From NCBI GenBank assembly GCA_947086655.1, contig CAMTZM010000004.1, positions 78,644-131,534 on the forward strand: DNA of 52,891 bases, read 5' to 3'. Of the stretch, positions 18,547 to 27,886 are shown one piece after another. Position numbers and translations under genes: made by a program. Below the pieces are notes generated by a model that saw only the letters and a list, made by a program, of their open reading frames with translations, was not told where the DNA came from and searched no databases. The first letter of the stretch is position 1; each line of letters opens with the position of its first letter. Source of the DNA: an uncultured Eubacteriaceae bacterium (lineage in GTDB: Bacteria > Bacillota > Clostridia > Lachnospirales > CAG-274).

Positions 18547-19602
18547 ATGAATTTTAAACCACTTGTAATAGGAAATTTAATAGCGTCTATTCCTATCATT
18601 CAGGGCGGAATGGGCGTTGGGATTAGTTTATCATCTCTTGCCGGAGCTGTTGCAAAAGAAGGGGCTATCGGAGTAATATCTGCTGCCCAGCCGGGATTTA
18701 TGGAAAAAGATTTTTTAACTGACATAGCTGCCGCTAATAAAAGGGCATTGAGTTATCACATAAAAAAAGCTAAAGAAATATCAAACAACGGTATAATTGG
18801 AGTAAATATAATGGTCGCTGTAACACATTATGAAGAATATGTTAAATGCTGTATAGAATCGGGAGCTGATTTAATTATTTCCGGAGCCGGACTGCCTATT
18901 AATCTGCCTGAATACACAAAAGGCAGTGACATAAAAATTGCCCCTATTGTTTCTTCTTTAAAAGCGGCAAATGTAATACTTCACCGCTGGGATAAAAAAT
19001 ACTCTCAGACTGCCGATTTAATAGTAATTGAAGGCCCTAAAGCCGGAGGACATTTAGGCTTTCACATGGAAGAAATTGAAAAATTAGAAAATATAGACGA
19101 AGAAATACCTAAAATAATTGAATTTAAAAAGCAATATGAAGTTAAATACGGCAAAAAAATACCTGTCGTTTTTGGTGGTGGAGTATACGATAAAAATGAT
19201 ATAGATTATTATATTAATAAATTAGGTGCAGATGGTGTACAAATTGCTACAAGGTTTGTTGCTACCGAAGAATGTGATGCTTCTGAAAAATTCAAGCAAG
19301 CATATGTAAACGCAAAAAAAGAGGATATAGGAATAGTAAAAAGCCCTGTTGGAATGCCCGGGCGTGCTATATTAAACGATTATATAAAAGAAACTGCCAT
19401 ACTCGGAGGTGACCCTGTTAAAAAATGCTTTAAATGTCTTAATAAATGCAATCCTGCAAAAATACCTTATTGTATATCAAAAGCTCTTTTTAACGCTGCC
19501 GAGGGAAAACTTGACAAAGCGCTTATTTTCTGCGGTGAAAATGCGTGGCGTATAAATGAAATAACTACGGTTAAAAAACTTATAAAAGAATTAACTGAAT
19601 AA
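18547..19602 (+). CDS. Nitronate monooxygenase / FabK-like flavin oxidoreductase
   Basis: A soluble FMN-dependent TIM-barrel protein of the nitronate monooxygenase (2-nitropropane dioxygenase) family. The 351-residue product begins FKPLVIGNLIASIPIIQGGMGVGISLSSLAG and has IGVISAAQPG, GADLIISGAGLP, EGPKAGGHLGFH (conserved His region), VVFGGGVYD and the phosphate-binding GADGVQIATRFVATEE. A Cys-rich tail (CFKCLNKCNPAKIPYC) is seen in many clostridial members. The real substrate of such proteins is often unknown, so nitronate oxidation is only the family label. The ATG at 18547 follows GGAG; the 18523 ATG is upstream of the ribosome site. A single gene with its own promoter, convergent with hydG. 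Confidence 0.88.
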   Translation: MNFKPLVIGNLIASIPIIQGGMGVGISLSSLAGAVAKEGAIGVISAAQPGFMEKDFLTDIAAANKRALSYHIKKAKEISNNGIIGVNIMVAVTHYEEYVKCCIESGADLIISGAGLPINLPEYTKGSDIKIAPIVSSLKAANVILHRWDKKYSQTADLIVIEGPKAGGHLGFHMEEIEKLENIDEEIPKIIEFKKQYEVKYGKKIPVVFGGGVYDKNDIDYYINKLGADGVQIATRFVATEECDASEKFKQAYVNAKKEDIGIVKSPVGMPGRAILNDYIKETAILGGDPVKKCFKCLNKCNPAKIPYCISKALFNAAEGKLDKALIFCGENAWRINEITTVKKLIKELTE

Positions 19603-19629
19603 GGTGTAAAATTATAAATAATAAAACAA

Positions 19630-19668
19630 CAGTAAGTACCCAACATATATAAACGTGGGTACTTACTG
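19630..19668. terminator. Bidirectional terminator between NMO-like gene and hydG
   Basis: A perfect 13-base inverted repeat (CAGTAAGTACCCA with TGGGTACTTACTG) lies between two convergent genes. The flank is T-rich on the minus strand and A/T-rich on the plus strand, so it can serve both genes, better for hydG. Confidence 0.7.
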
Positions 19669-19698
19669 AATAAAATTTTATAAAAAACAATCTTAATA

Positions 19699-21120
19699 TT
19701 AAAATCTAAAATCTCTGTCTCCGTTTTCCATTTCCTCAATATGCTTTAAAGCAATTTCACGTACTTTATCAGATGAAATATTATCTATTTCACTTTTTAT
19801 AACTTCTTCTCCTAATTTTTTTGTATTTTCAGATGCATAATCCTCTAAATATTCCTTTAATGTCATAAGCGCATTTGGCTGACAGCAATTAGCTATTTGC
19901 CCGCTTTTAACAAGACTCATAAATCTGTCGCCTGTACGACCTTCTCTGTAACAAGCCGTACAGAAACTTGGTATATATCCCAATTCAAGAAGCCAGCCGA
20001 CAACTTGGTCAAGAGTTCTTGTATCACTTACCTCAAATTGAGATGAGTTATCTTCTTCTTTTTCTTCCTCAACATAACCTCCGACACTTGTTCTTGAACC
20101 GCCGCTTATTTGAGAAACACCTAAACTTAAAGCACGTTCACGCATTGCCTTTGATTCTCTTGTAGAAATTATCATGCCTGTATAAGGTACAGCTATTCTT
20201 AAAACAGCTATTATCTTTTCAAATATAAAATCGCTTATAGCGTTTGAAAAATTACTTACATCAATATCATCAGCCGGTCTTATTCTTGGTACGCTAATAG
20301 TATGAGGTCCGACTCCCTTTGCCGCCTCTAAATGTTCAGCGTGCATCAAAAGACCCGTAAAATCGTATTTATACATATTAAGCCCAAATAAAACACCTAT
20401 TCCAACATCGTCTATTCCCCCATCCATAGCCCTGTCCATAGCTTCTGTATGATAAGCATAATTATGCTTAGGCCCTGTTGGATGAAGGTTTTCGTAATTT
20501 TCCTTGTTATATGTCTCCTGAAACAAAATATATGTCCCTATTCCTGCTTCTTTAAGCTTTCTATAATTTTCAACAGTAGTAGCTGCAATATTTACATTGA
20601 CACGACGTATCGCTCCGTTTTTATGCTTAATAGAATAAATTGTCTTTATACTTTCAAGTACATATTCTATCGGGTTATTAACAGGGTCTTCTCCTGTTTC
20701 AAGTGCAAGACGCTTATGTCCCATATCCTGTAAAGCTATAACCTCTTTTCTTATTTCATCTTGAGAAAGTTTTTTTCTTCTTATCGTCTTGTTTTTAGCA
20801 TGATAAGGGCAATAAGTACATCCATTTACGCAATAATTTGAAAGATAAAGAGGAGCAAACATAACTATTCTGTTTCCATAAAACTTCTGTTTTATTTCTT
20901 TGGCAAGTTTAAATATTTTATCATTTAATTCACTTATATCACATTCAAGAAGAACCAAAGCTTCTCTATGGCTTAACCCCTTTAAATCTTCTGCCTTTTT
21001 TAAAATACTTTTTATAAGTTCAAAATTGGATTTATTTTCTTCAGCATACTTAATAGTTTCTTTTATTTCCTCATCATTTATAAATTCTTCAGCTTTTAAA
21101 GATTTAACATCATATAACAT
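19699..21120 (-). CDS. hydG: [FeFe]-hydrogenase maturation radical SAM enzyme HydG
   Basis: HydG splits tyrosine to give the CO and CN ligands of the [FeFe]-hydrogenase H-cluster. The 473-residue protein carries the radical SAM motif CX3CX2C in NYCVNGCTYCPYH (Cys97, Cys101, Cys104). It also has the HydG-specific C-terminal CX2CX22C cluster in FCTACYREGRTGDRFM...ANCC, which binds the auxiliary iron-sulfur cluster with the dangler iron. ThiH-like features include ETGEDP, NVNIAATTVENYRKLKEAG and LFGLNMYKYDF. The ATG at 21120 follows AAAGGAG; the 21147 start overlaps the previous gene and is rejected. It is one base after a TM1266-type regulator gene. HydE, HydF and the hydrogenase itself are not in the window. 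Confidence 0.95.
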   Translation of the reverse strand: MLYDVKSLKAEEFINDEEIKETIKYAEENKSNFELIKSILKKAEDLKGLSHREALVLLECDISELNDKIFKLAKEIKQKFYGNRIVMFAPLYLSNYCVNGCTYCPYHAKNKTIRRKKLSQDEIRKEVIALQDMGHKRLALETGEDPVNNPIEYVLESIKTIYSIKHKNGAIRRVNVNIAATTVENYRKLKEAGIGTYILFQETYNKENYENLHPTGPKHNYAYHTEAMDRAMDGGIDDVGIGVLFGLNMYKYDFTGLLMHAEHLEAAKGVGPHTISVPRIRPADDIDVSNFSNAISDFIFEKIIAVLRIAVPYTGMIISTRESKAMRERALSLGVSQISGGSRTSVGGYVEEEKEEDNSSQFEVSDTRTLDQVVGWLLELGYIPSFCTACYREGRTGDRFMSLVKSGQIANCCQPNALMTLKEYLEDYASENTKKLGEEVIKSEIDNISSDKVREIALKHIEEMENGDRDFRF

Positions 21121-21121
21121 T

Positions 21122-21382
21122 TTAATTCTCCTTTCCGGTTTTAGCAAATACAGCTTTACAGGTTACATTATCAATCATTCCTATTTTTCCCGAAACAGCG
21201 CTTATAACACTTGCCGGAGCATCAAAGGCAACACTTATAAGCGAAATTTCTCTTTTACAATATGGCAGTCCCATTCTGCCGATAATATATTCCCCGTACC
21301 GGTGAAGAATTTCATTTATTTTATCAACGGACTCTGTATCCTCAACAACAATAGCAAGTATCGCTATCCTGCAGTCATCCAT
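21122..21382 (-). CDS. TM1266-type iron-only hydrogenase system regulator (ACT-like)
   Basis: A small 86-residue ACT/NikR-like protein of the TM1266 family that commonly sits next to hydrogenase maturation genes. Visible pattern: RIAILAIVVEDTESVDKINEIL, YIIGRMGLPYCKREISLISVAFDAP and an alternating C-terminal beta region. The ATG at 21382 is preceded by AAGGGGG; the frame extends 21 codons further up, but that part covers the ribosome site. Its TAA is one base from the hydG ATG, so the two are cotranslated. Role as regulator is by family association only; no DNA-binding domain is visible. Confidence 0.8.
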   Translation of the reverse strand: MDDCRIAILAIVVEDTESVDKINEILHRYGEYIIGRMGLPYCKREISLISVAFDAPASVISAVSGKIGMIDNVTCKAVFAKTGKEN

Positions 21383-21436
21383 TTTTAAAAACCCCCTTTC
21401 GCCTTCACATTTGAATACTCCATTTGTATCAGTACG

Positions 21437-21510
21437 AAAAAACAAAAAAAATAATATTTATCGTGAATTTACTTAAGGCAAAAACCTATCGGTTCATTCA
21501 CAATAAATAT
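21437..21510 (-). terminator. Terminator-like hairpin between the 21530 gene and the hydG operon
   Basis: Minus strand: a 15-base stem (ATATTTATTGTGAAT with ATTCACGATAAATAT, one mismatch) encloses a loop containing AACC/GGTT and is followed by TATTTTTTTTGTTTTTT. It is placed to end the 21530 transcript, just upstream of the hydrogenase regulator gene. Confidence 0.65.
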
Positions 21511-21529
21511 ATCACATCTATTTTCTTTG

Positions 21530-22051
21530 TCAATATTTTTGATTAATATATCCGTCAATAATTGATTTTTTTTCTGTATCACTAAGAATATAATTATCCT
21601 TAAGCCTTTTAGCTATATAATCATTTGTACTATGAAGAATCATATTATTATAATCATTTATAATTATTTCAAACAGTTTTCCCTTTAAATTTTTACTTCT
21701 AACCTTAATATAATAAGCCTCTATTCCTTTATAATCCAAAAGTTCAATTATTTTAAGAGTAGCTTTATCCTTTTTATCGTAATAATAATCAGCTTTTTCC
21801 ATATATTCATACTTTATTTCCCTATCAGAAAAATCATAGCTCATTTGTCTTGACTCTTTAGCAAGAGCGTTAAAATATTGATAATTAAAAAGTCCCTTTT
21901 CCAAAGTATCAATATTTTTAAATGGTTTTATATTAAGACCTAAAACAGCGTCTAAATTTTTCTCAAGATATTCGCTTTTAGTCATATCCCCTTTTATATA
22001 TTGGTCAATTAAACTTTGCCTGTAATTAAAATACCTTGTCAACACATTCAA
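21530..22051 (-). CDS. Conserved-looking hypothetical protein (173 aa)
   Basis: I do not recognise a characterised family. The product is soluble, helical and rich in Tyr, Lys and Asp. Visible stretches are NYRQSLIDQYIKGDMTKSEYLEKN, SYDFSDREIKYEYMEKADYYYDKKDKATLKIIE, and a strand-rich part YKGIEAYYIKVRSKNLKGKLFEIIINDY with a helical end. No signal peptide or membrane segment. An ATG is absent: a TTG at 22051, six bases after AAGGTG, is the best start; a GTG at 22060 is too close to that site. An extended -10 (TGTTATAAT, 22102-22097) lies upstream. It is divergent from the 22254 gene. Confidence 0.7.
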   Translation of the reverse strand: MNVLTRYFNYRQSLIDQYIKGDMTKSEYLEKNLDAVLGLNIKPFKNIDTLEKGLFNYQYFNALAKESRQMSYDFSDREIKYEYMEKADYYYDKKDKATLKIIELLDYKGIEAYYIKVRSKNLKGKLFEIIINDYNNMILHSTNDYIAKRLKDNYILSDTEKKSIIDGYINQKY

Positions 22052-22144
22052 TAAAAACACCTTTTTTCATTTTGCTTTTCTATATTTTACAACTGGATTA
22101 TAACATACATTATGATATAATTCTATTATAAGATATTTACAAAA

Positions 22145-22210
22145 TAAAACGCTTATTTATTTGAAGTTAAAATAATTTTAAATAACAAATACAAATTAAT
22201 AAGCGTTTTA
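22145..22210. repeat. 13-base inverted repeat in the 22.1-22.2 kb divergent region
   Basis: TAAAACGCTTATT (22145-22157) and AATAAGCGTTTTA (22198-22210) are perfect inverted copies 40 bases apart, between two divergent genes of unknown function. It lies 44 bases from the start of the 22254 gene and can form a long-loop hairpin. It may be an operator pair or an RNA structure. Confidence 0.6.
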
Positions 22211-22253
22211 ATAAAAATAATAACAAAAAAAACAATGCGAGGATTTTAAAAAA

Positions 22254-22685
22254 ATGAAACCAATCGAAGACAAATGTATACCTAAAAACTTTTGGGAAGA
22301 ATATTCTCAAGAAATAAAGCCTGCCCTTATGAAAATAGACATAGCAATAAAAGAACAATCGGAATATATATCCCCACGTCGTGCTGCAAAGCTTTTAAAT
22401 ATTACAGAAAATGAAGTTAAATCAATTATGAAATCAATACATATAGACAAAATAACAAGCTTCAATTTCTTTAATATAATGCTTAATTCCACAAGCCGAA
22501 TATCCTCTCTTATATCAAGAGAAATAGAAACAGGAGTTTTATCGGACTACACGCCTTTTGACATATCTTATATATACGGACTTGATGAAAACGACGTACT
22601 AAATGCGTTTAATTTTCTTGGACTTGAAAAAATAAATGCATCTCTTTTAAAAGCTGTTTTCATACAAATACCTGTAAAAAATTAA
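22254..22685 (+). CDS. Hypothetical protein (143 aa), possible HTH-like region
   Basis: Not recognised. A soluble, all-helical protein. Residues about 38-62 (YISPRRAAKLLNITENEVKS) read like a helix-turn-helix found in domain-III/excisionase-type proteins: PRRAAKLLN followed by ITENEVKSIM. A second similar stretch is near residues 100-120 (FDISYIYGLDENDVLNAFNF), so two HTH-like repeats are possible. The ATG at 22254 is preceded by GCGAGGA. It is convergent with the DJ-1 gene and overlaps its end by four bases. Function unknown; regulatory protein is an inference. Confidence 0.7.
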   Translation: MKPIEDKCIPKNFWEEYSQEIKPALMKIDIAIKEQSEYISPRRAAKLLNITENEVKSIMKSIHIDKITSFNFFNIMLNSTSRISSLISREIETGVLSDYTPFDISYIYGLDENDVLNAFNFLGLEKINASLLKAVFIQIPVKN

Positions 22686-23227
22686 AGCATAAGGCTTTCT
22701 TTAACACTAATAACAGTTTCCTCTCCCTTTAAAATTTTAAGGAGAGTAAAAGCGAACTCCATTGAAACGCCCATACTTTTTGAAGTAATTATATTGCCGT
22801 CACAAACAACGCTTTTTTCAGTAATAACGGCTCCCTCAAGAAATTTTTCAAAACCATTATAGCAAATTGCTTTTTTACCTTTTAATATTCCCCTTTTTCC
22901 CAATATGCTGGGAGCCGCACAAATTGCTGCTATATATTTTCCTTTATTATTAAAATCTATTAAAAGAGAACTAATATCTTTATTATTATCTAAATTTTCA
23001 GTGCCGATTCCTCCTCCCGGAAGAATAAGCATATCGGCATTAAACGCTATTTCTCTGTCATAAAACATATCAGATTTAACACTTATGCCATGAGCACCTT
23101 CTACAACTTCAACATCATCTATTGCCATTGTTTTAACCTCAACGCCGCCTCTCCTTAATACATCAACAGGCGTTAACGCTTCTATTTCCTCAAAACCTTT
23201 TGCTAAAAATAAAACTACATAGCCCAC
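22682..23227 (-). CDS. DJ-1/PfpI family protein
   Basis: A small cytoplasmic protein of the DJ-1/ThiJ/PfpI superfamily (181 residues), whose members act as glyoxalase/deglycase-like or redox stress proteins. The nucleophile elbow is Cys103 in AAICAAPSILG, and the conserved Glu is in KGFEEIEAL (Glu14). LILPGGGIG and ITSKSMGVSMEFAF complete the pattern. The start is GTG at 23227 after AAGGAGATG. It is the last gene of a run MPG-NadD/YqeK-RsfS-DJ-1. Exact reaction not predictable. Confidence 0.92.
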   Translation of the reverse strand: MGYVVLFLAKGFEEIEALTPVDVLRRGGVEVKTMAIDDVEVVEGAHGISVKSDMFYDREIAFNADMLILPGGGIGTENLDNNKDISSLLIDFNNKGKYIAAICAAPSILGKRGILKGKKAICYNGFEKFLEGAVITEKSVVCDGNIITSKSMGVSMEFAFTLLKILKGEETVISVKESLML

Positions 23228-23263
23228 AAAAACATCTCCTTAAACTTATTTTTCCTAAGTTTC

Positions 23264-23629
23264 TTATTCTCTAAGCTGCTTTTCAGAAACAACTTTGGCA
23301 TCTGCCCATATTCTTTCAATATTATAAAATTCTCTTTCTTCTTTACTAAACAAATGTACAACTATATCTCCAAAATCAAGCAAAATCCATGTCTTAGACT
23401 GAAAACCTTCTGAATGTTTGAGTTTCCAGCCGGTTTTATAAAGCTGTTGTTCAACCTCATCAGCCATAGCTTTTAATTGATTTGAGTTAGATGCACTTGC
23501 TATAATAAAATAATCTGCTATAACAGATACTTCACTTATATTTATAACAGTTATATCTATTCCCTGTTTTTCATCAATAGCTTTAAACGCCGCTTTAGCA
23601 GCTTCAAATGAGTTTACTTCGGTTTTCAA
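23264..23629 (-). CDS. rsfS: Ribosome silencing factor RsfS
   Basis: Binds uL14 on the large ribosomal subunit and blocks subunit joining when nutrients are low. The 121-residue protein shows IDEKQGIDITVINISEVSVIADYFIIASA, the QLKAMADEVEQQL helix and SKTWILLDFGDIVVHLF, all family hallmarks. The start is TTG at 23629 after AGGGGGAATTTATA. It lies 31 bases after the NadD-YqeK fusion gene, matching the common yqeK-rsfS order of Firmicutes. Confidence 0.96.
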   Translation of the reverse strand: MKTEVNSFEAAKAAFKAIDEKQGIDITVINISEVSVIADYFIIASASNSNQLKAMADEVEQQLYKTGWKLKHSEGFQSKTWILLDFGDIVVHLFSKEEREFYNIERIWADAKVVSEKQLRE

Positions 23630-23660
23630 TATAAATTCCCCCTAAAACTTTATAATTTTT

Positions 23661-24860
23661 TTATTTACTTTTATAATAATTGTAAGCCTCAATACTTAAA
23701 GGATGTATAAGACGTCCTCTTTCCCTATTAACCCTTATTGTTCCTTCAAGACTTAAAAGCATTGCGTAGTCAAGGTCTGAGTATGCGGCGTTTTTTATTT
23801 CTTTCATTCCGTCAAACTCCCTTCTTTCAGGCTCAATTAAATCGGCAAGATAAATTATTTTTTCAAGTTTTGTCATATTCGACCTGCCGGTAGTATGATA
23901 TTTAACAGCATCTAATATCTCTCTGTCATTTATTCCATATTCAAATTCAGCAACTGCTCCTCCTAAAAAACTATGAATAAGGTCAGGCTGTTTTTTTAGC
24001 ACTTCATCTAAATAAATATTATATTCCTTACATTTTTCAATTCTCAATTTGTGTGAGAAATCCTTTGCACAGTCATGTAAAAGTCCAGCTATATATGCCT
24101 TTGAAGTATCTTCCCCAAATATATTAGCAAGCTTTGCCGCCTCTCTTGCTGTTGAAAGTGTATGAATGTAGCGTTTATTCGTAAGAACCGATGACAGACG
24201 TTCTTTTATTTTTCTAACCAATTCTCCGGCAACATCATTTTTATACAATCCAAACTTAATTATATACTCCTCAACACTTTCAGGCAAAAGATATTTTATT
24301 GTCTTTCCAGCTTTTACCCTGTCTCTTATATCCGTTGATGAAATAGCAAGCGCCGGTATTTCAAGATAATACATGCTGTTATTTTTCTCAAGCCTTTTCT
24401 TATCGTACCCCGGTCTTGTAACAGCTACAAAATTTGCCATATCCAAAAGCTTGTCCGCCTCACGCCATGTGAAAATTTCATTTACAGCATCTGCTCCTGT
24501 AATAAAATAAATCTGAGCATCTGGACGGCATATCTTCTTTAACTCTCTTAACGTATCAATAGTATAAGTAGTTCCTTTTCTGTCTATTTCCATTCTTGAA
24601 ACATCAAAATACGGATTAGCCGCAGTTGCAAGAACAGTCATTAAATATCTTTGTTCATCAGGAGCCACAACACTTAACGCCTTATGAGGAGGTCTTCCCG
24701 TTGGTATAAATAATACTCTCTCAATTCCAAATTCCGCTCTTACGGCTTCAGCAGCTACTAAATGCCCATAATGAATTGGATTAAATGTTCCGCCCATTAC
24801 CGCAATTTTTCTGCATTCTGAAATTTTAAATATTCCATTTTCCATAAAATCATTCATCAT
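23661..24860 (-). CDS. nadD: NadD-YqeK fusion: nicotinate-nucleotide adenylyltransferase plus HD phosphohydrolase
   Basis: A 399-residue two-domain protein. Residues about 15-205 are NadD, which makes deamido-NAD from NaMN and [16 protein letters not shown] nucleotide-binding motif, [19 protein letters not shown] and [10 protein letters not shown]. Residues about 215-399 are a YqeK-type HD hydrolase (Ap4A hydrolase family): [30 protein letters not shown] (HD pair), [21 protein letters not shown] and [12 protein letters not shown]. In many Firmicutes the two are adjacent separate genes; here they are one frame with no internal stop. The ATG at 24860 follows AAGAGG; the 24950 start would add 30 residues that overlap the previous gene. 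NadD activity and dinucleotide hydrolysis in one chain is known from family logic only. Confidence 0.93.
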   Translation of the reverse strand: MMNDFMENGIFKISECRKIAVMGGTFNPIHYGHLVAAEAVRAEFGIERVLFIPTGRPPHKALSVVAPDEQRYLMTVLATAANPYFDVSRMEIDRKGTTYTIDTLRELKKICRPDAQIYFITGADAVNEIFTWREADKLLDMANFVAVTRPGYDKKRLEKNNSMYYLEIPALAISSTDIRDRVKAGKTIKYLLPESVEEYIIKFGLYKNDVAGELVRKIKERLSSVLTNKRYIHTLSTAREAAKLANIFGEDTSKAYIAGLLHDCAKDFSHKLRIEKCKEYNIYLDEVLKKQPDLIHSFLGGAVAEFEYGINDREILDAVKYHTTGRSNMTKLEKIIYLADLIEPERREFDGMKEIKNAAYSDLDYAMLLSLEGTIRVNRERGRLIHPLSIEAYNYYKSK

Positions 24861-24931
24861 TAATTCCTCTTGTTTGTTTTTATCACTATACAATAAGGTA
24901 TCACAGCCAATAAAAAGTGTCAATAGCGTAT

Positions 24932-25516
24932 TTATACATAAAATCTCCACAAAAAGTCTTTCGCCTCTTCGGCATAATCAATATTTATCCTTTTTGAACA
25001 TTTAATATCATAATTTTGTTTTTTTCCTTTGGCTATATAAAAATCGTCGGAAAGTAAATCTTTCTCATTAAGTTCTTTTGTAATTTTCATAGCAATACAA
25101 AGCTTTCCAGGCCCGTTAGCAAAATTTTTTATTTGATACGCCGTTAATTCATTATATGCTTTTTCATACCTAAGCTGTGACATCTCATTAATTCCTTTTT
25201 CCGGAGAGCCGCCCCTTATTAAAACAGCGCAAGCTTTTTCTTTTTCTTCTGTAACAATATTAAAACAATTATACATTCCATAAATTAAATAAATATAAGC
25301 GTATCCTCCAATACCGTACATTATTTCAGTTCTTTTTGTTCTTCTGCCGCCATATGCATGACACGCTTTATCTATACTTCCTATATAAGCTTCTGTTTCA
25401 GTTATTTTCATTATAAGTTCAGTTCCATTGTAATTTCTGACTATATACATACCTATAAGTTCTTTTGCAACTTTTAATGTATCTTGAAGGTAAAAATTTC
25501 TATCAAGCTTATTCAT
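24932..25516 (-). CDS. 3-methyladenine DNA glycosylase, AAG/MPG family
   Basis: A base-excision repair glycosylase that removes alkylated purines. The 194-residue protein has the family pattern: LAKELIGM-type opening ([12 protein letters not shown]), [25 protein letters not shown] with the catalytic Glu, [32 protein letters not shown] and [10 protein letters not shown]. The ATG at 25516 is preceded by AAGGGAAAA. It heads the minus-strand run ending in the DJ-1 gene and is divergent from pflB. Confidence 0.94.
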   Translation of the reverse strand: MNKLDRNFYLQDTLKVAKELIGMYIVRNYNGTELIMKITETEAYIGSIDKACHAYGGRRTKRTEIMYGIGGYAYIYLIYGMYNCFNIVTEEKEKACAVLIRGGSPEKGINEMSQLRYEKAYNELTAYQIKNFANGPGKLCIAMKITKELNEKDLLSDDFYIAKGKKQNYDIKCSKRINIDYAEEAKDFLWRFYV

Positions 25517-25578
25517 AGCATTTTCCCTTTTCTTATTTTATCGTATATTTATTTAATTTTAAACAATAATAATATTAG

Positions 25579-25609
25579 CTGTCTATACAATTATTATGTA
25601 TTTAGACAG
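25579..25609. promoter_or_regulatory. Inverted repeat in the MPG-pflB divergent region
   Basis: CTGTCTATACA (25579-25589) and TGTATTTAGACAG (25597-25609) are inverted, with one inserted base, in the centre of a divergent promoter region. A second short inverted repeat, TTATTGCACAATAA, is at 25621-25634, between it and the pflB ribosome site. These may be operators; the protein is unknown. Confidence 0.4.
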
Positions 25610-25659
25610 TACATTATAAATTATTGCACAATAAATTTTTTTGTCAAGGGGTGAAAAAC

Positions 25660-27882
25660 ATGGAGGCATGGAAAGGTTTTAAAAACGGAAAATGGAAACA
25701 AGAAATAGATGTAAGAGATTTTATACAGACAAATTATACTCCATATGAGGGAGATGGAAGTTTCCTTGAAGATGCTACGGACAGAACAAAAAAACTTTGG
25801 TTAAAAATATCTGAACTTTTAAAAGAGGAACATAAAAATGGTATATTAGATGCTGAAACAAAAATACCTTCATCAATAACGGCTTACAGCGCCGGATATA
25901 TAGATAAGGAACTTGAAATTATAAAAGGATTGCAGACAGACAAACCTTTAAAAAGAGCAATAATGCCTTTTGGCGGATTAAGAGTTGTGAAAAAAGCTCT
26001 TGAATCTTATGGCTATACTCTCGCTAAAGAAACTGAAGAAATATTCTCTAAATATAGAAAAACCCATAACAACGGAGTTTTCGACGCTTACAACAGCGAA
26101 ATTAAAAAAGCACGTCATTCCGGTATAATAACAGGATTGCCTGACGCTTATGGAAGAGGAAGAATAATAGGAGATTACAGACGTGTTCCACTTTATGGAG
26201 TTAATAAACTTATTGAAGAAAAACAGCATGAACTTGAAATATTTAACCCTCCTGAATATGATTCAGAAACAATAACTGTAAGAGAACAAATATCTGAAGG
26301 AATAAAATCATTAAAAGAACTTATAGAGCTTGGAAATATATATGACTGTGATTTAACACGACCAGCCGAAAATGCCAAAGAGGCTATACAATGGCTCTAT
26401 CTTGCATTTTTAGGAGCTGTAAGAGAACAAGACGGAGCGGCTATGAGTCTTGGTCGTACATCAACATTTTTAGATATATATATTGAACGTGATTTAGAAA
26501 ACGGTACAATAGATGAAAAAAAAGCTCAAGAACTTATGGACGATTTTGTTATAAAACTTAGAATAATTCGTTTTTTAAGAACACCTGAATATAATGCACT
26601 TTTTTCGGGTGACCCTACATGGGTAACTGAATCAATAGGCGGAATGGGAATAGATGGAAGAACACTTGTAACAAAAAGTTCATTTAGAATGTTAAATACA
26701 TTAAATACATTAGGACCAGCTCCTGAGCCAAACATGACTGTTTTATGGTCTACAAGACTTCCTAAAGGTTTCAAAGATTTTTGCTGTGAAACAAGTATAA
26801 ATACAAGTTCAGTACAATATGAAAACGACGATTTAATGCTTCCTTACTGGGGAGATGACTATGCAATTGCCTGCTGTGTATCGGCAATGCGTATAGGAAA
26901 ACAAATGCAGTTTTTCGGAGCACGTGCTAATTTGGCTAAGGCTCTTCTCTATGCTATTAACGGAGGACGTGACGAGAAAACGGGAGAACAAGTAGCGCCA
27001 CGTTTTGAACCTATTACAAGTGAATATCTTGATTATGACGAAGTAATGGAAAAATACAAACAAGTACTTGAATGGCTTTCCGGAATTTATATGAATTCTC
27101 TTAATATAATACACTTTATGCACGATAAATATAATTACGAAAAATTGCAGATGGCTCTTCATGACAGAGAAATATTAAGGACTCAAGCATGTGGAATAGC
27201 CGGTCTTTCAGTTGCAGCAGATTCACTCTCAGCCATAAAAAATGCAAAAGTAAAAGTTATAAGAGACGAGACTGGACTTGCCGTTGATTATGAAATTGAG
27301 GGAGATTATCCGGCATTTGGAAATAACGACGATTCGGTAGACGATATAGCGTATTTAATTGTAAAAATATTTATGGAAAAACTTAAAAACAGACTGCCTT
27401 ACAGAAACAGCAAAACAACATTATCTATTTTAACAATAACATCAAATGTTGTATACGGCAAAAAAACAGGAAGCACTCCTGACGGCAGAAAATCCGGAGA
27501 ACCTTTTGCCCCCGGCGCTAACCCAATGCACGGAAGGGATAAAAAAGGAGCTTTAGCCTCTTTAAGTTCAGTTGCAAAACTTCCTTACGAATACTCACAA
27601 GACGGAATTTCATACACATTTTCAATTATACCGGGAGCTCTTGGAAAAAATATGTCTGAAAGAAAAAGCAATCTTTCCGGAATGATGGACGGATTTTTCT
27701 CTCAAAGCGGACATCATCTTAATATAAACGTATTTGACAGAGAGACACTTATTGACGCTATGGACCACCCTGAAAAATATCCTCAGCTTACTGTAAGGGT
27801 ATCCGGATATGCTGTAAACTTTATAAAACTTACAAAAGAGCAGCAGCTTGATGTAATAAACAGAACCTTCCATGAGGTATTT
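25660..27882 (+). CDS. pflB: Formate C-acetyltransferase (pyruvate formate-lyase)
   Basis: A glycyl-radical enzyme converting pyruvate and CoA to acetyl-CoA and formate under anaerobiosis. The start [20 protein letters not shown] and the whole 741-residue length match E. coli PflB. The thiyl relay Cys405-Cys406 lies in [10 protein letters not shown], and the radical Gly716 in RVSGYAVNF near the C-terminus. Also present are [25 protein letters not shown] and [11 protein letters not shown]. This identifies it as true PFL, not a diol dehydratase relative. The ATG at 25660 follows AAGGGGTG; the ATG at 25624 lies before the ribosome site. The activase gene follows one base after the TAA region. 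The coding sequence ends before the stop codon at 27883-27885. Confidence 0.97.
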
Positions 27883-27886
27883 TAAC

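Noticed and set aside
25621..25634. TTATTGCACAATAA as a Rex or Fnr site for pflB
   Set aside because: It departs from the Rex (TTGTGAA/TTCACAA-type) and Fnr (TTGAT/ATCAA) half-sites at key bases, so no regulator is named.
26833..27162. A minus-strand frame inside pflB
   Set aside because: It is antisense to the conserved PFL core and has no recognisable domain.
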